Positions 46,325 through 54,363 of a stretch of DNA of 64,000 nt are shown piece by piece. Position numbers and translations under genes: made by a program. The number at the start of each line of letters is the position of its first letter. Position 1 is the first letter of the stretch. This stretch comes from UBA5078 sp051252515. Lineage in GTDB: Bacteria > Pseudomonadota > Gammaproteobacteria > Pseudomonadales > Pseudohongiellaceae. The stretch lies in contig JBPOFS010000002.1 of the NCBI GenBank assembly GCA_051252515.1, positions 434,001 to 498,000 of the forward strand, given 5' to 3'. The notes under the pieces were generated by a model. The model was given only the letters and a program-made list of their open reading frames with translations, searched no databases and was not told where the DNA came from.

Positions 46325-47037
46325 TTGGACGCTTCCTCAGGGTTTCGTGCGCTACACACTCGACCACGGCTTAGTGTCTGCACGCAATGAATGCCATCTT
46401 CCGGGGCATCATAGGCGTTGTAGAAGGTGATGAGGTTGAAAGGCAGGGAGTTGCGGCTCGACACGCTAGTCAGCATGCTGAGGCTCTCGCCACCAGGGTC
46501 AACGCTAAAGCGGTGCTCGATATAGACGCCCTCACTTAGAACGATCTGAAACACTAGCTGCTGCCGGTCCCAGCCGCAGTACTCTTGGCCATTCGGGCTT
46601 TCGAAGCTGTTTTTATCACTGTTAAGAGTGCTGCACACAAGCGCGGAATCCCCAGGGCGCTCGATGCGCACTTCATCGTCAGATTGCACGATGCGAATGG
46701 TCGTTTGACGGGTAATGAGTTCGGCGAGTCTGGCGTGTGAAATAAGGTTTCCCGCGCTTCTGCGGGAGCTGCTTAGCCCCGCTCCGCTATCCCCGCGCCC
46801 TTGTGCGCGCTCTGTTTCTCTATTGAGTTGCGCGATGGTGCGGTTGAGCTCATCATCCCATTTGTCACTGCGGCCGTAGTCTTTTTCCCATGAACCCTCA
46901 AAATTGGGCCGTAATGGGCCCTTGCGGCCATTGGCAATAGGGTCCTGCGCTGCGAATGTCACTGACGCAAAGGCCCAGCAGCAAAGCAATATAACGAACG
47001 GACTTAGCCGCTTAACGGCGGTGTGCTGTGCACTCAT
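46321..47037 (-). CDS. Hypothetical exported protein, first gene of the NosR-like operon
   Basis: A 238-residue protein with a signal peptide (cleavage near FAAQD, residue 30). The mature part starts RPNFEGSWEKDYGRSDKWDDEL and has a lipocalin-like flavour (FEGSWEKD near the N-terminus, beta-strand alternation after residue 110). Four cysteines in the second half could form disulfides (LVCSTL, EYCGWD, IHCVQT, RVCSAR). No family is recognised. It is divergent from the NHL-repeat gene across 236 bases. Confidence 0.65.
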   Translation of the reverse strand: MSAQHTAVKRLSPFVILLCCWAFASVTFAAQDPIANGRKGPLRPNFEGSWEKDYGRSDKWDDELNRTIAQLNRETERAQGRGDSGAGLSSSRRSAGNLISHARLAELITRQTTIRIVQSDDEVRIERPGDSALVCSTLNSDKNSFESPNGQEYCGWDRQQLVFQIVLSEGVYIEHRFSVDPGGESLSMLTSVSSRNSLPFNLITFYNAYDAPEDGIHCVQTLSRGRVCSARNPEEASN

Positions 47038-47164
47038 AGGCTGGCTTACATTGCGTATACAATTTAAAGTTGAGATGAATTAATGGCGAGCAAAAGTGTA
47101 TGCCGCCACATCCTACCTAATGCTCTATACGCAGTACAGAGTTGAAACTGTCTGTAACAGTGTA

Positions 47165-47192
47165 TTGAGATTTACTCGGTAAACTGTAAACT
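47165..47192 (+). promoter_or_regulatory. Promoter candidate for the NHL/FO synthase operon, with operator-like repeats
   Basis: TTGAGA (47165-47170), a 16-base spacer and TAAACT (47187-47192) form a plausible sigma-70 promoter. The spacer holds a perfect dyad TTTAC-TCG-GTAAA (47171-47183), and the heptamer GTAAACT is repeated in tandem (47179-47185, 47186-47192), the second copy covering the -10. This layout suits a repressor site, though no factor can be named. Confidence 0.4.
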
Positions 47193-47273
47193 CATTGAGA
47201 CCCTAGCGGGAGAACAATAACAATAGTCGATGGCAAAAAGTCGTCGGCCGCAACAATGAGTGGGAGTATCTGC

Positions 47274-48404
47274 ATGAGAAAGGCGAGCTGCATAGCGGCA
47301 TTTTTGGTGGCTGGGAGTTTAGCAATACCTGCAATCGGGCAAGAGCTCGTTGAAGCGGGCCCTAGCCCTTATGACTTTATTACTGAATCTTGGATGAAAC
47401 CTTTTGCTCCTGAAGGCTTCACATTTGGCGGCACCTCTAGCATCGTTGTTGAGTCTGACGAGCGCATATTCGTTTTGCAACGTGGTGAAACCGAGCTACC
47501 TAACCCTCTTCCAGCGGATTACACAAGCTTTGCCGGCTCTATGGGTTGGAACGTGCTTCGTGGGCGTGGCCGTGTTTGGAACAATATCCTTTATGTCATT
47601 AACAGCGAAGGCGACGTAAAAGAGGTTTGGGACCATTGGGATCACCTTTTCACTGGCACTGACGGCCCTGGCCCACATAAGCTACGTATTAGCCCATATG
47701 ATCCAGAAAAGCGTTTATGGCTAGTCGATGAGACTGGGCATATCATCTACGTGTTCTCAAACGATGGTGACAAGCTTCTAATGACTCTTGGCGAGAAGAA
47801 CGTTTCTGCCAAAGACGAAACACATTATGACCTACCACAAGATGTGGCTTTCTTACCTGACGGTAAAATTCTCATCGCTGACGGGCTTGGCGCCAATAAG
47901 CGAATTGTTGTACGTGGCGCAGATGGCCATTACATCTCAGAGTTTGGTGAAGGCGGCGATGAAGCTCATCAATTCGCTAGTGTGCATTCACTTGCCCTCG
48001 GCCCGAACGAACATCTTTATGCGCTAGATCGCGACAAGAAAGACGTCAAAGTGTTTAAGCAAACGGCAGCACGTAGCTCTGCCGCTTATCCAAAGTTTGA
48101 ATATGTAAAAACTTGGACAGGCCTTGGCTTACCGTTGGATATCACTGTCACCGACAATGCGGCATGGGTAACAGACTTGCAGCCACCAAAAGTGGTTAAG
48201 TTTGATCTAGAAGGCAATTCAACTTATGTGTTTAATCTACCAGTTGAAGGCCCGGACATGTGGATTGAAATGCATTCCTTGTCTATCGATGATCACGGCA
48301 ATCTTTACGGTGCAGACAACCAAGCTGGGCGCCCTCAGAAGCTAATACCTAAAGAAGGGGTCGACCCGTCTTTGATTATTGGTCGACCATACGTACCACG
48401 CTAG
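47274..48404 (+). CDS. NHL-repeat beta-propeller exported protein
   Basis: A 376-residue protein with a signal peptide (MRKASCIAAFLVAGSLAIPAIGQE). The body is a propeller of NHL-type blades: HKLRISPYDPEKRLWLVDETGHIIYVF, LPQDVAFLPDGKILIADG, SVHSLALGPNEHLYALDRD and SIDDHGNLYGADN. It resembles the lyase half of peptidyl-glycine amidating enzymes, but catalytic residues were not established. I chose ATG 47274 because GGGAG lies 8 bases before it. It heads the operon with the FO synthase gene 43 bases downstream. Confidence 0.75.
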   Translation: MRKASCIAAFLVAGSLAIPAIGQELVEAGPSPYDFITESWMKPFAPEGFTFGGTSSIVVESDERIFVLQRGETELPNPLPADYTSFAGSMGWNVLRGRGRVWNNILYVINSEGDVKEVWDHWDHLFTGTDGPGPHKLRISPYDPEKRLWLVDETGHIIYVFSNDGDKLLMTLGEKNVSAKDETHYDLPQDVAFLPDGKILIADGLGANKRIVVRGADGHYISEFGEGGDEAHQFASVHSLALGPNEHLYALDRDKKDVKVFKQTAARSSAAYPKFEYVKTWTGLGLPLDITVTDNAAWVTDLQPPKVVKFDLEGNSTYVFNLPVEGPDMWIEMHSLSIDDHGNLYGADNQAGRPQKLIPKEGVDPSLIIGRPYVPR

Positions 48405-48447
48405 TCAACGGGCTTAATAGCCTTTATTTGTAGTAAGGGGCGTAGGC

Positions 48448-50886
48448 GTGAGTAACTCTCTTTTATCGGGCAAGTATTTGACTGACGCCGAGGCTTTGGC
48501 CTTGGCGGACATTCAAGAAACTGACGTGCTTGCATGCGTAGCGACTCGCTTGCGTGATGAAAAGCACGGCAATCTAATAAGCTACTCTAGAAAAGTCTTT
48601 ATCCCTCTCACTCATCTGTGCCGTGATGTTTGTCATTACTGCACTTTTGCGAAAACCCCTAAACGTATCGAACAAGCATACATGCCGGTAGAGCAAGTTA
48701 TAGAGCTTTGTCGGCAAGGGGCGGCGCTTGGGTGTCAGGAAGCGCTCTTTACCTTAGGTGAGAAGCCTGAATTGCGTTATAGCGCAGCACGAAATGCGCT
48801 GGAAGCAATGGGCTTTGCGACAACACTAGATTACGTGCAGGAAGTAGCGCGTCGTGTATTAGAAGAAACCGGCATGCTTCCGCATATCAACGCCGGTTGT
48901 ATGACTGCTGAAGAGATCGATAAGTTAAAGCCAGTCAGTGCTTCAATGGGGATTATGCTGGAGTCTGCTTCTACGCGGCTTTGCGAAAAAGGCATGCCAC
49001 ATTATGGTTCGCCAGATAAAGACCCTAAAGTCCGTTTGGAAACGATCGAACTCGCCGGTCAGGCTAATGTGCCCTTTACCTCAGGAATTCTGATAGGTAT
49101 TGGGGAGACTCGCTTAGAGCGCATAGAGTCATTCTTGGCGATTCGCCAATTGCACGAACGTTACGGTCATATTCAAGAGATCATCGTTCAAAACTTCCGC
49201 GCCAAACCAGAAACGAAAATGTCCCAAGCGCCAGAGCCAGATCTCAATGAACTGCTTTGGACTATCGCTGTGGCACGTATTATTTTTGGCGCTGATATGA
49301 ATATCCAAGCGCCGCCAAATTTGAGCCCTGGGGTATTACCACAATTAATAGCGGCGGGGATTGATGATTGGGGCGGCGTGTCTCCATTAACACCTGATCA
49401 TGTTAATCCTGAAGCGCCATGGCCACATTTAGATTCATTGGCGCGAGAAACGGCGGCTGCAGGAAAATTCCTTGAGCAACGCCTTACAATTTATCCGAAC
49501 TTTACCAAAGACCCAGAGCGTTGGTTGGCTAAGAGTGTTCGCACACCGGTATTAAGGCAGATTGATGCCAGCGGGTATGCAAGGCGTGATCACTGGATGC
49601 CAGGTGAAAGCACGCAGGTGCCAGCGATCGAAGCGGCTTTGCTCAGTAAAACGGTTGCGCCAGCTTCTGTATCAGAAAATATTCGCGAGATCGTAGCGCG
49701 TTGTGAAGCTAAGGAGGCCGTAAGCGAAACCGAAATTGCGACTTTGTATGAAGCTCGCGGTGTTGATTTCGCCTACATCGCTCAAAGAGCAAACGTACTA
49801 CGGCAAGCGGTCAACGGCGATACCGTTACTTACGTCGTTAATCGCAATATTAATTACACTAATGTGTGTTATTTCAAGTGTCAGTTCTGTGCGTTCTCCA
49901 AGGGCAAGCACAGCGAAGATCTGCGCGGAAAACCTTACGATATAAGTGCAGAAGAAATTGCTCGTCGTTGCACTGAAGCGTGGGATCGTGGTGCTACCGA
50001 AGTGTGTATGCAAGGCGGGATTCATCCCGATTATACCGGGCAAACATACATCGATATTTTGCACACTGTACGTGCCGCCACGCCTGAAATGCATATCCAT
50101 GCGTTCTCACCTCTAGAAGTTTGGCAGGGTGCCGCAACACTTGGAATCGGGCTGGAAGAGTTCTTATCGCAGTTAAAGCTTGCTGGTCTTAATACGTTGC
50201 CAGGTACAGCTGCTGAGATATTGCATGATGATGTTCGTGCCGATTTGTGTCCCGATAAGCTGCGTAGTGACGAATGGTTGGAAGTGATGGAGATCGCCCA
50301 TAAAGTGGGGTTCAAAACTACAGCAACCATTATGTACGGTCATATTGAAACGCCTATGCATTGGGCGAGACACTTGACGCGTATTCGTGATCTGCAAGAG
50401 AAAACAGGTGGCTTTACAGAGTTCGTTCCTTTGCCGTATGTGCACATGGAAGCGCCTCTTTATCTCAAAGGCCGGTCTCGTAAAGGGCCGACGTTTAGAG
50501 AAGCCTTGTTGATGCACGCTGTCGCTCGTTTAGTTTTTCATGGTCGTATCGACAATATTCAAGCCTCTTGGGTCAAGATGGGCCGGGAAGGCGTTGCCGC
50601 GTGCTTAAATGCAGGCTGTAACGATTTGGGCGGTAGTTTAATGAACGAGAGCATCACGCGTGCAGCCGGTGCTAGTTATGGGGAAGAATGGCCTCCAGAA
50701 CAAATAGAAGAAAGCGTCAAAAACCTAAAGCGTGTTCCTAGAATGCGAACAACTCTTTATGCTGATGCGACACCGGAGCGGCGGGAAATGTCCATGAACG
50801 CTAGTGGCTTGAGTGCGATTGAAAATACGCCTGCGCGTAAATTGCAACGAAGCAAGCGACTGCCGCTGGTGGAGCAAAACGCCTAA
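48448..50886 (+). CDS. fbiC: FO synthase, fused CofG-CofH (FbiC-like)
   Basis: An 812-residue protein with two radical-SAM halves. The N-terminal CofG-like half has C58, C62 and C65 in CRDVCHYCTF (CxxxCxxC), then LFTLGEKPE and HINAGCM. The C-terminal CofH-like half has C474, C478 and C481 in VCYFKCQFCAFSKG, then MQGGIHPDYTG and TATIMYGHIE. Together they make 7,8-didemethyl-8-hydroxy-5-deazariboflavin (FO) from tyrosine and a flavin precursor. FO is the core of cofactor F420 and the antenna of some photolyases. The fused form is typical of Actinobacteria. No cofC, cofD or cofE is in the window. GTG start with AAGGGG 7 bases upstream. Confidence 0.92.
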   Translation: MSNSLLSGKYLTDAEALALADIQETDVLACVATRLRDEKHGNLISYSRKVFIPLTHLCRDVCHYCTFAKTPKRIEQAYMPVEQVIELCRQGAALGCQEALFTLGEKPELRYSAARNALEAMGFATTLDYVQEVARRVLEETGMLPHINAGCMTAEEIDKLKPVSASMGIMLESASTRLCEKGMPHYGSPDKDPKVRLETIELAGQANVPFTSGILIGIGETRLERIESFLAIRQLHERYGHIQEIIVQNFRAKPETKMSQAPEPDLNELLWTIAVARIIFGADMNIQAPPNLSPGVLPQLIAAGIDDWGGVSPLTPDHVNPEAPWPHLDSLARETAAAGKFLEQRLTIYPNFTKDPERWLAKSVRTPVLRQIDASGYARRDHWMPGESTQVPAIEAALLSKTVAPASVSENIREIVARCEAKEAVSETEIATLYEARGVDFAYIAQRANVLRQAVNGDTVTYVVNRNINYTNVCYFKCQFCAFSKGKHSEDLRGKPYDISAEEIARRCTEAWDRGATEVCMQGGIHPDYTGQTYIDILHTVRAATPEMHIHAFSPLEVWQGAATLGIGLEEFLSQLKLAGLNTLPGTAAEILHDDVRADLCPDKLRSDEWLEVMEIAHKVGFKTTATIMYGHIETPMHWARHLTRIRDLQEKTGGFTEFVPLPYVHMEAPLYLKGRSRKGPTFREALLMHAVARLVFHGRIDNIQASWVKMGREGVAACLNAGCNDLGGSLMNESITRAAGASYGEEWPPEQIEESVKNLKRVPRMRTTLYADATPERREMSMNASGLSAIENTPARKLQRSKRLPLVEQNA

Positions 50887-50938
50887 ACACGATTAAAATT
50901 TAAATGACAATTACAAGAAAGCTAGAAGGTAGCAAACT

Positions 50939-51826
50939 ATGAAGATCGCGATAACAGGCGCCAATAGCCGTGTAGGGCAGACGTTTATTCAACACATTCT
51001 CACGCATAGTGAGGACACGATAGTAGCAGGGGCTCGTTCAGAAAGTGCCTTTAAATCATTCCCCGAATCAGATCGAGTGCAGCCTTGTGTCATCTCTTAT
51101 AACGACGTCGACGCATTAGCTAAAACGCTGACAGGTGCCGATTGTCTAGTGCATTTGGCTGGTATTTTGATGGAGGGTAAAGGCTCCTCTTACAAGAGCG
51201 CCAATGTCGATGCTACGGCAGCCGTTGTCGCCGCAGCAGAGCAGGCTGGCGTAAAGCACGTGGTATTTATCAGTGTTGTGGGCGCTAGTGTGGATTCACC
51301 AAATGCCTATTTCAAATCAAAAGCTGATGCGGAGGCTGTTGTTGCTGCCTCAACGGTGTCATCAACTATTATTCGCACACCTATATTATTAGGCGCGGGC
51401 GCTGCCGGTGCCGAAGCGATTAAATGGGCGTCATCGAACCCTAAGCCGAAACTATTGGGTGGCGGACGCTATACGATGCGCCCACTCGATATCGACGACC
51501 TATGTGCAGCGGTGTTGAACTCTTGTAATGCCCAGCGCAGCGGTAGTGTGACTCATGAATTAGTGGGACCAACTCCGGCACAGTATTGCGAAATTATCTC
51601 GATGGCAGCGACTATGCGCGGCAAGAGCGTTGAGGTTGGTTCATTTCCAATCGGAATCGCTAAGCTCGCCGCGACTGTTCGAGGAATATTCAAACCTGGC
51701 GGCATGTCGCCTACGGTGATTGACGTAATTACCATGGACGAAGTAGTAGCGCACAATGGAGATCAGGCGCTTGGCGTGACATTGACTCCACTACAAACGA
51801 CTTTAGAAAAATTTATTACAAAATAA
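50939..51826 (+). CDS. NAD(P)-binding atypical SDR / NmrA-like protein
   Basis: A 295-residue Rossmann-fold protein. The N-terminal ITGANSRVG nucleotide-binding loop, LVHLAGILMEGKG, the HVVFISVVGASV strand and YFKSKADAEAVV (replacing the usual YxxxK) mark an atypical short-chain dehydrogenase (NDUFA9/NmrA type). It may bind a cofactor without classical catalysis. It lies between fbiC (52 bases) and the membrane-protein gene (4 bases), so it is in the FO operon. Substrate unknown. Confidence 0.8.
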   Translation: MKIAITGANSRVGQTFIQHILTHSEDTIVAGARSESAFKSFPESDRVQPCVISYNDVDALAKTLTGADCLVHLAGILMEGKGSSYKSANVDATAAVVAAAEQAGVKHVVFISVVGASVDSPNAYFKSKADAEAVVAASTVSSTIIRTPILLGAGAAGAEAIKWASSNPKPKLLGGGRYTMRPLDIDDLCAAVLNSCNAQRSGSVTHELVGPTPAQYCEIISMAATMRGKSVEVGSFPIGIAKLAATVRGIFKPGGMSPTVIDVITMDEVVAHNGDQALGVTLTPLQTTLEKFITK

Positions 51827-51830
51827 GAAG

Positions 51831-52841
51831 ATGAAGATTATGACTGATTCAAGCGTACAAACTCCTGAAAACCCAATCCCGCCTGAAGCACCAGTGACGG
51901 CGCCGCGTAAAAAACCAAGTGCGGTGCAAAGAGGGATATTCCTAGTTCTTACAGCCCTATGTTTTGTTTATCTGTATTACAGATTGAACGGTGCGGCAGC
52001 TCGTGAGGGCATGGGGCTTGTTGAATATATGAGCCAAGTATTTGCCAGTGTTCAATGGATTCCATGGATCCTATTGATGATGACGTATTCGTTAGCTTAT
52101 TTCGCGATCGACACGCTTGTTATCACCAAGGCGTTGAATTGGTTTATTGCGCCAATTAAATACCGTGACATCATGCCTATTCGAGGAAGCTCTTATATTA
52201 TTTCGATCTTCAATGAGCAGATCGGTAAAGGCGCCATGGCTTATTATTTAAATAAGCGCGATAAAGTGCCAGGGTGGGAAACGGGCTCGGTGATGTTGTT
52301 CATCATGTTCTGTGAAATTTTCTATCTCCTAGTATGGGCTACGATCGGCTTTGTATTTACAAGCAGCCTCTTACCCGATGTGTTTGGTCTAATTCCTTAC
52401 ATTGCTGGCGCAGCAGGTATCTTCCTTGTGTTATGGATACTTTACTTTCAAGGCAAAATTCTGCCTTCAAGTATGCTTCGTGAGAAGAAAATACTTCACG
52501 CGTTTAAACTTGCTAAGCCTTGGCACTATGGCGCATTTTTCTGCCTACGCTCACCTGCGATTATCGCCGCGATTGTTGTCTACACAGTGGCTCTTAACTT
52601 GTTTGGTGTTGAGGCGGACTTCGCTGCCATGATTGGAGTGTTGCCGGTAATTTTCTTTGCGGCGGCTGTTCCAACGCCAATGCGCGCTGCTGCAATCACA
52701 TTGTGGGTAGTGTTGTTCCCTGACAATGAAGGGCAAATGGCTGCCTTTGGATTTGTTCAGCACAACTTCTTCATTCTGTTCAATGCAGCAATTGGTCTTG
52801 TGTTCTGGCGTCGCGCGCAACGTGAGTTGTTCGGAGCTTGA
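51831..52841 (+). CDS. Multi-spanning membrane protein (flippase-like)
   Basis: A 336-residue protein with a Pro-rich cytoplasmic N-terminus and about eight membrane helices. The layout and internal segments such as IISIFNEQIGKGAMAYYLNKR resemble the LPG-synthase/UPF0104 'flippase-like' membrane domain, but the match is by general pattern only. A second ATG at 51840 is possible. Its last codon overlaps the CDP-alcohol transferase start by 4 bases. Membership of the FO operon suggests lipid or polyprenyl handling; this is inference. Confidence 0.55.
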   Translation: MKIMTDSSVQTPENPIPPEAPVTAPRKKPSAVQRGIFLVLTALCFVYLYYRLNGAAAREGMGLVEYMSQVFASVQWIPWILLMMTYSLAYFAIDTLVITKALNWFIAPIKYRDIMPIRGSSYIISIFNEQIGKGAMAYYLNKRDKVPGWETGSVMLFIMFCEIFYLLVWATIGFVFTSSLLPDVFGLIPYIAGAAGIFLVLWILYFQGKILPSSMLREKKILHAFKLAKPWHYGAFFCLRSPAIIAAIVVYTVALNLFGVEADFAAMIGVLPVIFFAAAVPTPMRAAAITLWVVLFPDNEGQMAAFGFVQHNFFILFNAAIGLVFWRRAQRELFGA

Positions 52842-53374
52842 TAGCTAATTTACTGACAGCGTTACGCCTGCTATTGGTTGTACCAGTAGCATGGTCGTGC
52901 GCTGAGCCAGAGCGCTTCCCATCATGGGCATTGCTGGTGATGATTTTGATAGCCATTGCATCGGATTATTTTGATGGCAAGGTAGCGCGCTATATGAATA
53001 CTGCCTCTGCAAGGGGGCAGTTGTTCGATCACACTACGGACTTTCTGTTTGTAACTTGCGGGCTATTTGCAGCAGCGACGGCAGGATTAGTCTGGCCATG
53101 GCTGCCTCTTTTGATTGTGCTAGCCTTTGCGCAGTACGTAATTGACTCTTACTTTCTGTATCGTCAAAAACAATTGAGAATGAGTTTTCTTGGTCGATGG
53201 AACGGGGTGTTCTATTTTCTCCCGTTGATAATCATAGGCTTGTCGCGCTTAGAATTTTTAGAGCCGCTGGCTGCGATCTTATCTACGTTATTGCTAGTGA
53301 TAGTGTCCGCTTTGACCCTGAGCACCTTAGCGTCAATACTCGACAGAGCGATCGCCCCCTTGCGCGCTCGCTAG
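52838..53374 (+). CDS. CDP-alcohol phosphatidyltransferase family protein
   Basis: A 178-residue enzyme with about five helices. The diagnostic D-G-x2-A-R-x8-G-x3-D-x3-D motif is complete (SDYFDGKVARYM through QLFDHTTD, about residues 43-65). Members transfer a phosphoalcohol or phosphatidyl group between a CDP-activated donor and an alcohol at the membrane, as PgsA does. The acceptor here is unknown. It starts with TTG overlapping the previous stop (TTGA); a CGGAG ribosome binding site is only a few bases upstream. Confidence 0.85.
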   Translation: MIANLLTALRLLLVVPVAWSCAEPERFPSWALLVMILIAIASDYFDGKVARYMNTASARGQLFDHTTDFLFVTCGLFAAATAGLVWPWLPLLIVLAFAQYVIDSYFLYRQKQLRMSFLGRWNGVFYFLPLIIIGLSRLEFLEPLAAILSTLLLVIVSALTLSTLASILDRAIAPLRAR

Positions 53375-53432
53375 TCTCCTCTTGAAAATTTCTCCTACTT
53401 TTTCGTATTGAAACGATTAGTATACGGTGAGT

Positions 53433-53455
53433 GCTCATTTCCTAAAGAAATGAGC
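53433..53455 (+). terminator. Hairpin after the FO operon
   Basis: A perfect 9-bp stem GCTCATTTC / GAAATGAGC (53433-53441 with 53447-53455) has the loop CTAAA. No T-run follows. It could be a weak terminator or part of the leader of the next small gene. Confidence 0.4.
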
Positions 53456-53477
53456 CAACATCGTCGGGAGTCACTAC

Positions 53478-53768
53478 GTGTCCAAAACACCAATAACACC
53501 AATAACACCAATAACACCAATTAAGAGTGTTCGCTGCCTATTATTGTTTCAGCTGAGGCTTGCCGCAGACGCTGTTCGAGATATCGTCATGAGTCCCGTG
53601 AGCATCGTGATGTTCTTATTGGACTTAGTATTAAGGCCTCCAGAGGGAGAGAGTCATTATCAGCAGATGATGCAGTTTGGTCGTAAGACTGATCGTTGGA
53701 TTAATCTGTTTGAGGAAGATTACCGAGCCGAAGACGCCCCGGTTGAGCAAAAGGCCGAGAAACGCTAA
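53478..53768 (+). CDS. Small hypothetical protein with a TPI tripeptide repeat
   Basis: A 96-residue protein from GTG, with TCGGGAG upstream. The N-terminus is four copies of Thr-Pro-Ile produced by a 9-bp DNA repeat. Then come a hydrophobic segment (SVRCLLLFQLRLAADAVRDIVMSPVSIVMFLLDLVL) that probably lies in or on the membrane, and a charged C-terminus. No family is recognised. It may be last in the FO operon transcript. Confidence 0.55.
   Translation: MSKTPITPITPITPIKSVRCLLLFQLRLAADAVRDIVMSPVSIVMFLLDLVLRPPEGESHYQQMMQFGRKTDRWINLFEEDYRAEDAPVEQKAEKR
53486..53521 (+). repeat. Four tandem copies of a 9-bp unit
   Basis: AACACCAAT occurs four times in exact tandem. It is in frame with the small gene and encodes (TPI)n, so copy-number changes would alter protein length without frameshift. 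Confidence 0.95.
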
Positions 53769-53792
53769 TGGTGTGAGGTTTGATAAGGCTGC

Positions 53793-54254
53793 TTAGCCTT
53801 GGGCCTCAGGTTCGAGATTTGTGATTCGCAAGAGTGAATAAAACTCTTTGCGTTTATTGGCAGGGAGCAGGTCAGCGAGCGTATGGTTGGAAAGCGCTGC
53901 TGAAAATGCCACGGCCGCTTCTTTCAAGATAGAAGCCAAAGAGCATGCAGGGGTAATCACACAGGCGTTCTCAGGGCGCAAGCATTCCACTAAGCCTGCA
54001 TCAGCCTCCATTGTGCCAACTACATCACCCAAGTTAATGGCCTCGGGCGCGCGACTTAGGCGAATACCACCACCGACTCCTCGAGTCGTTTCAATGTAGC
54101 CGTTATGGGCTAATTTCTGCACGACCTTCATTAAGTGATTTCGGGAAATATTATAGGACTCGGAAATCTCCTGAATTGTAGCAAGATCGCCACTTTTCAA
54201 TCCTAAGAATATAAGCACACGAAGTGCGTAGTCTGTGTGTTGAGTTAATCGCAT
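53793..54254 (-). CDS. nsrR: Nitric oxide-sensing repressor NsrR (Rrf2 family)
   Basis: A 153-residue Rrf2 regulator. The winged helix (MRLTQHTDYALRVLIFLG, then TIQEISESYNISRNHLMKV, then TTRGVGGGIRL) is followed by Cys91, Cys98 and Cys104, close to the three [Fe-S] ligands of E. coli NsrR. Nitric oxide destroys the cluster and releases DNA. I chose ATG 54254, the family start, over a longer frame from 54296. It lies 109 bases after hmp on the same strand; the operator upstream of hmp is its expected target. Confidence 0.92.
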   Translation of the reverse strand: MRLTQHTDYALRVLIFLGLKSGDLATIQEISESYNISRNHLMKVVQKLAHNGYIETTRGVGGGIRLSRAPEAINLGDVVGTMEADAGLVECLRPENACVITPACSLASILKEAAVAFSAALSNHTLADLLPANKRKEFYSLLRITNLEPEAQG

Positions 54255-54363
54255 AGTTGGATTTGTCTGAGTGGGAGTTGTGTCGGCCACCAGCAATACT
54301 GGGGCTCATTACCAAGGGGAAATGGTATGCCAGTTATTGCGGTGGGGATACAGTTTTTACAAC

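Noticed and set aside
53486..53521. CRISPR-like repeat array
   Set aside because: The repeats are 9 bases in direct tandem with no spacers and no cas genes nearby.
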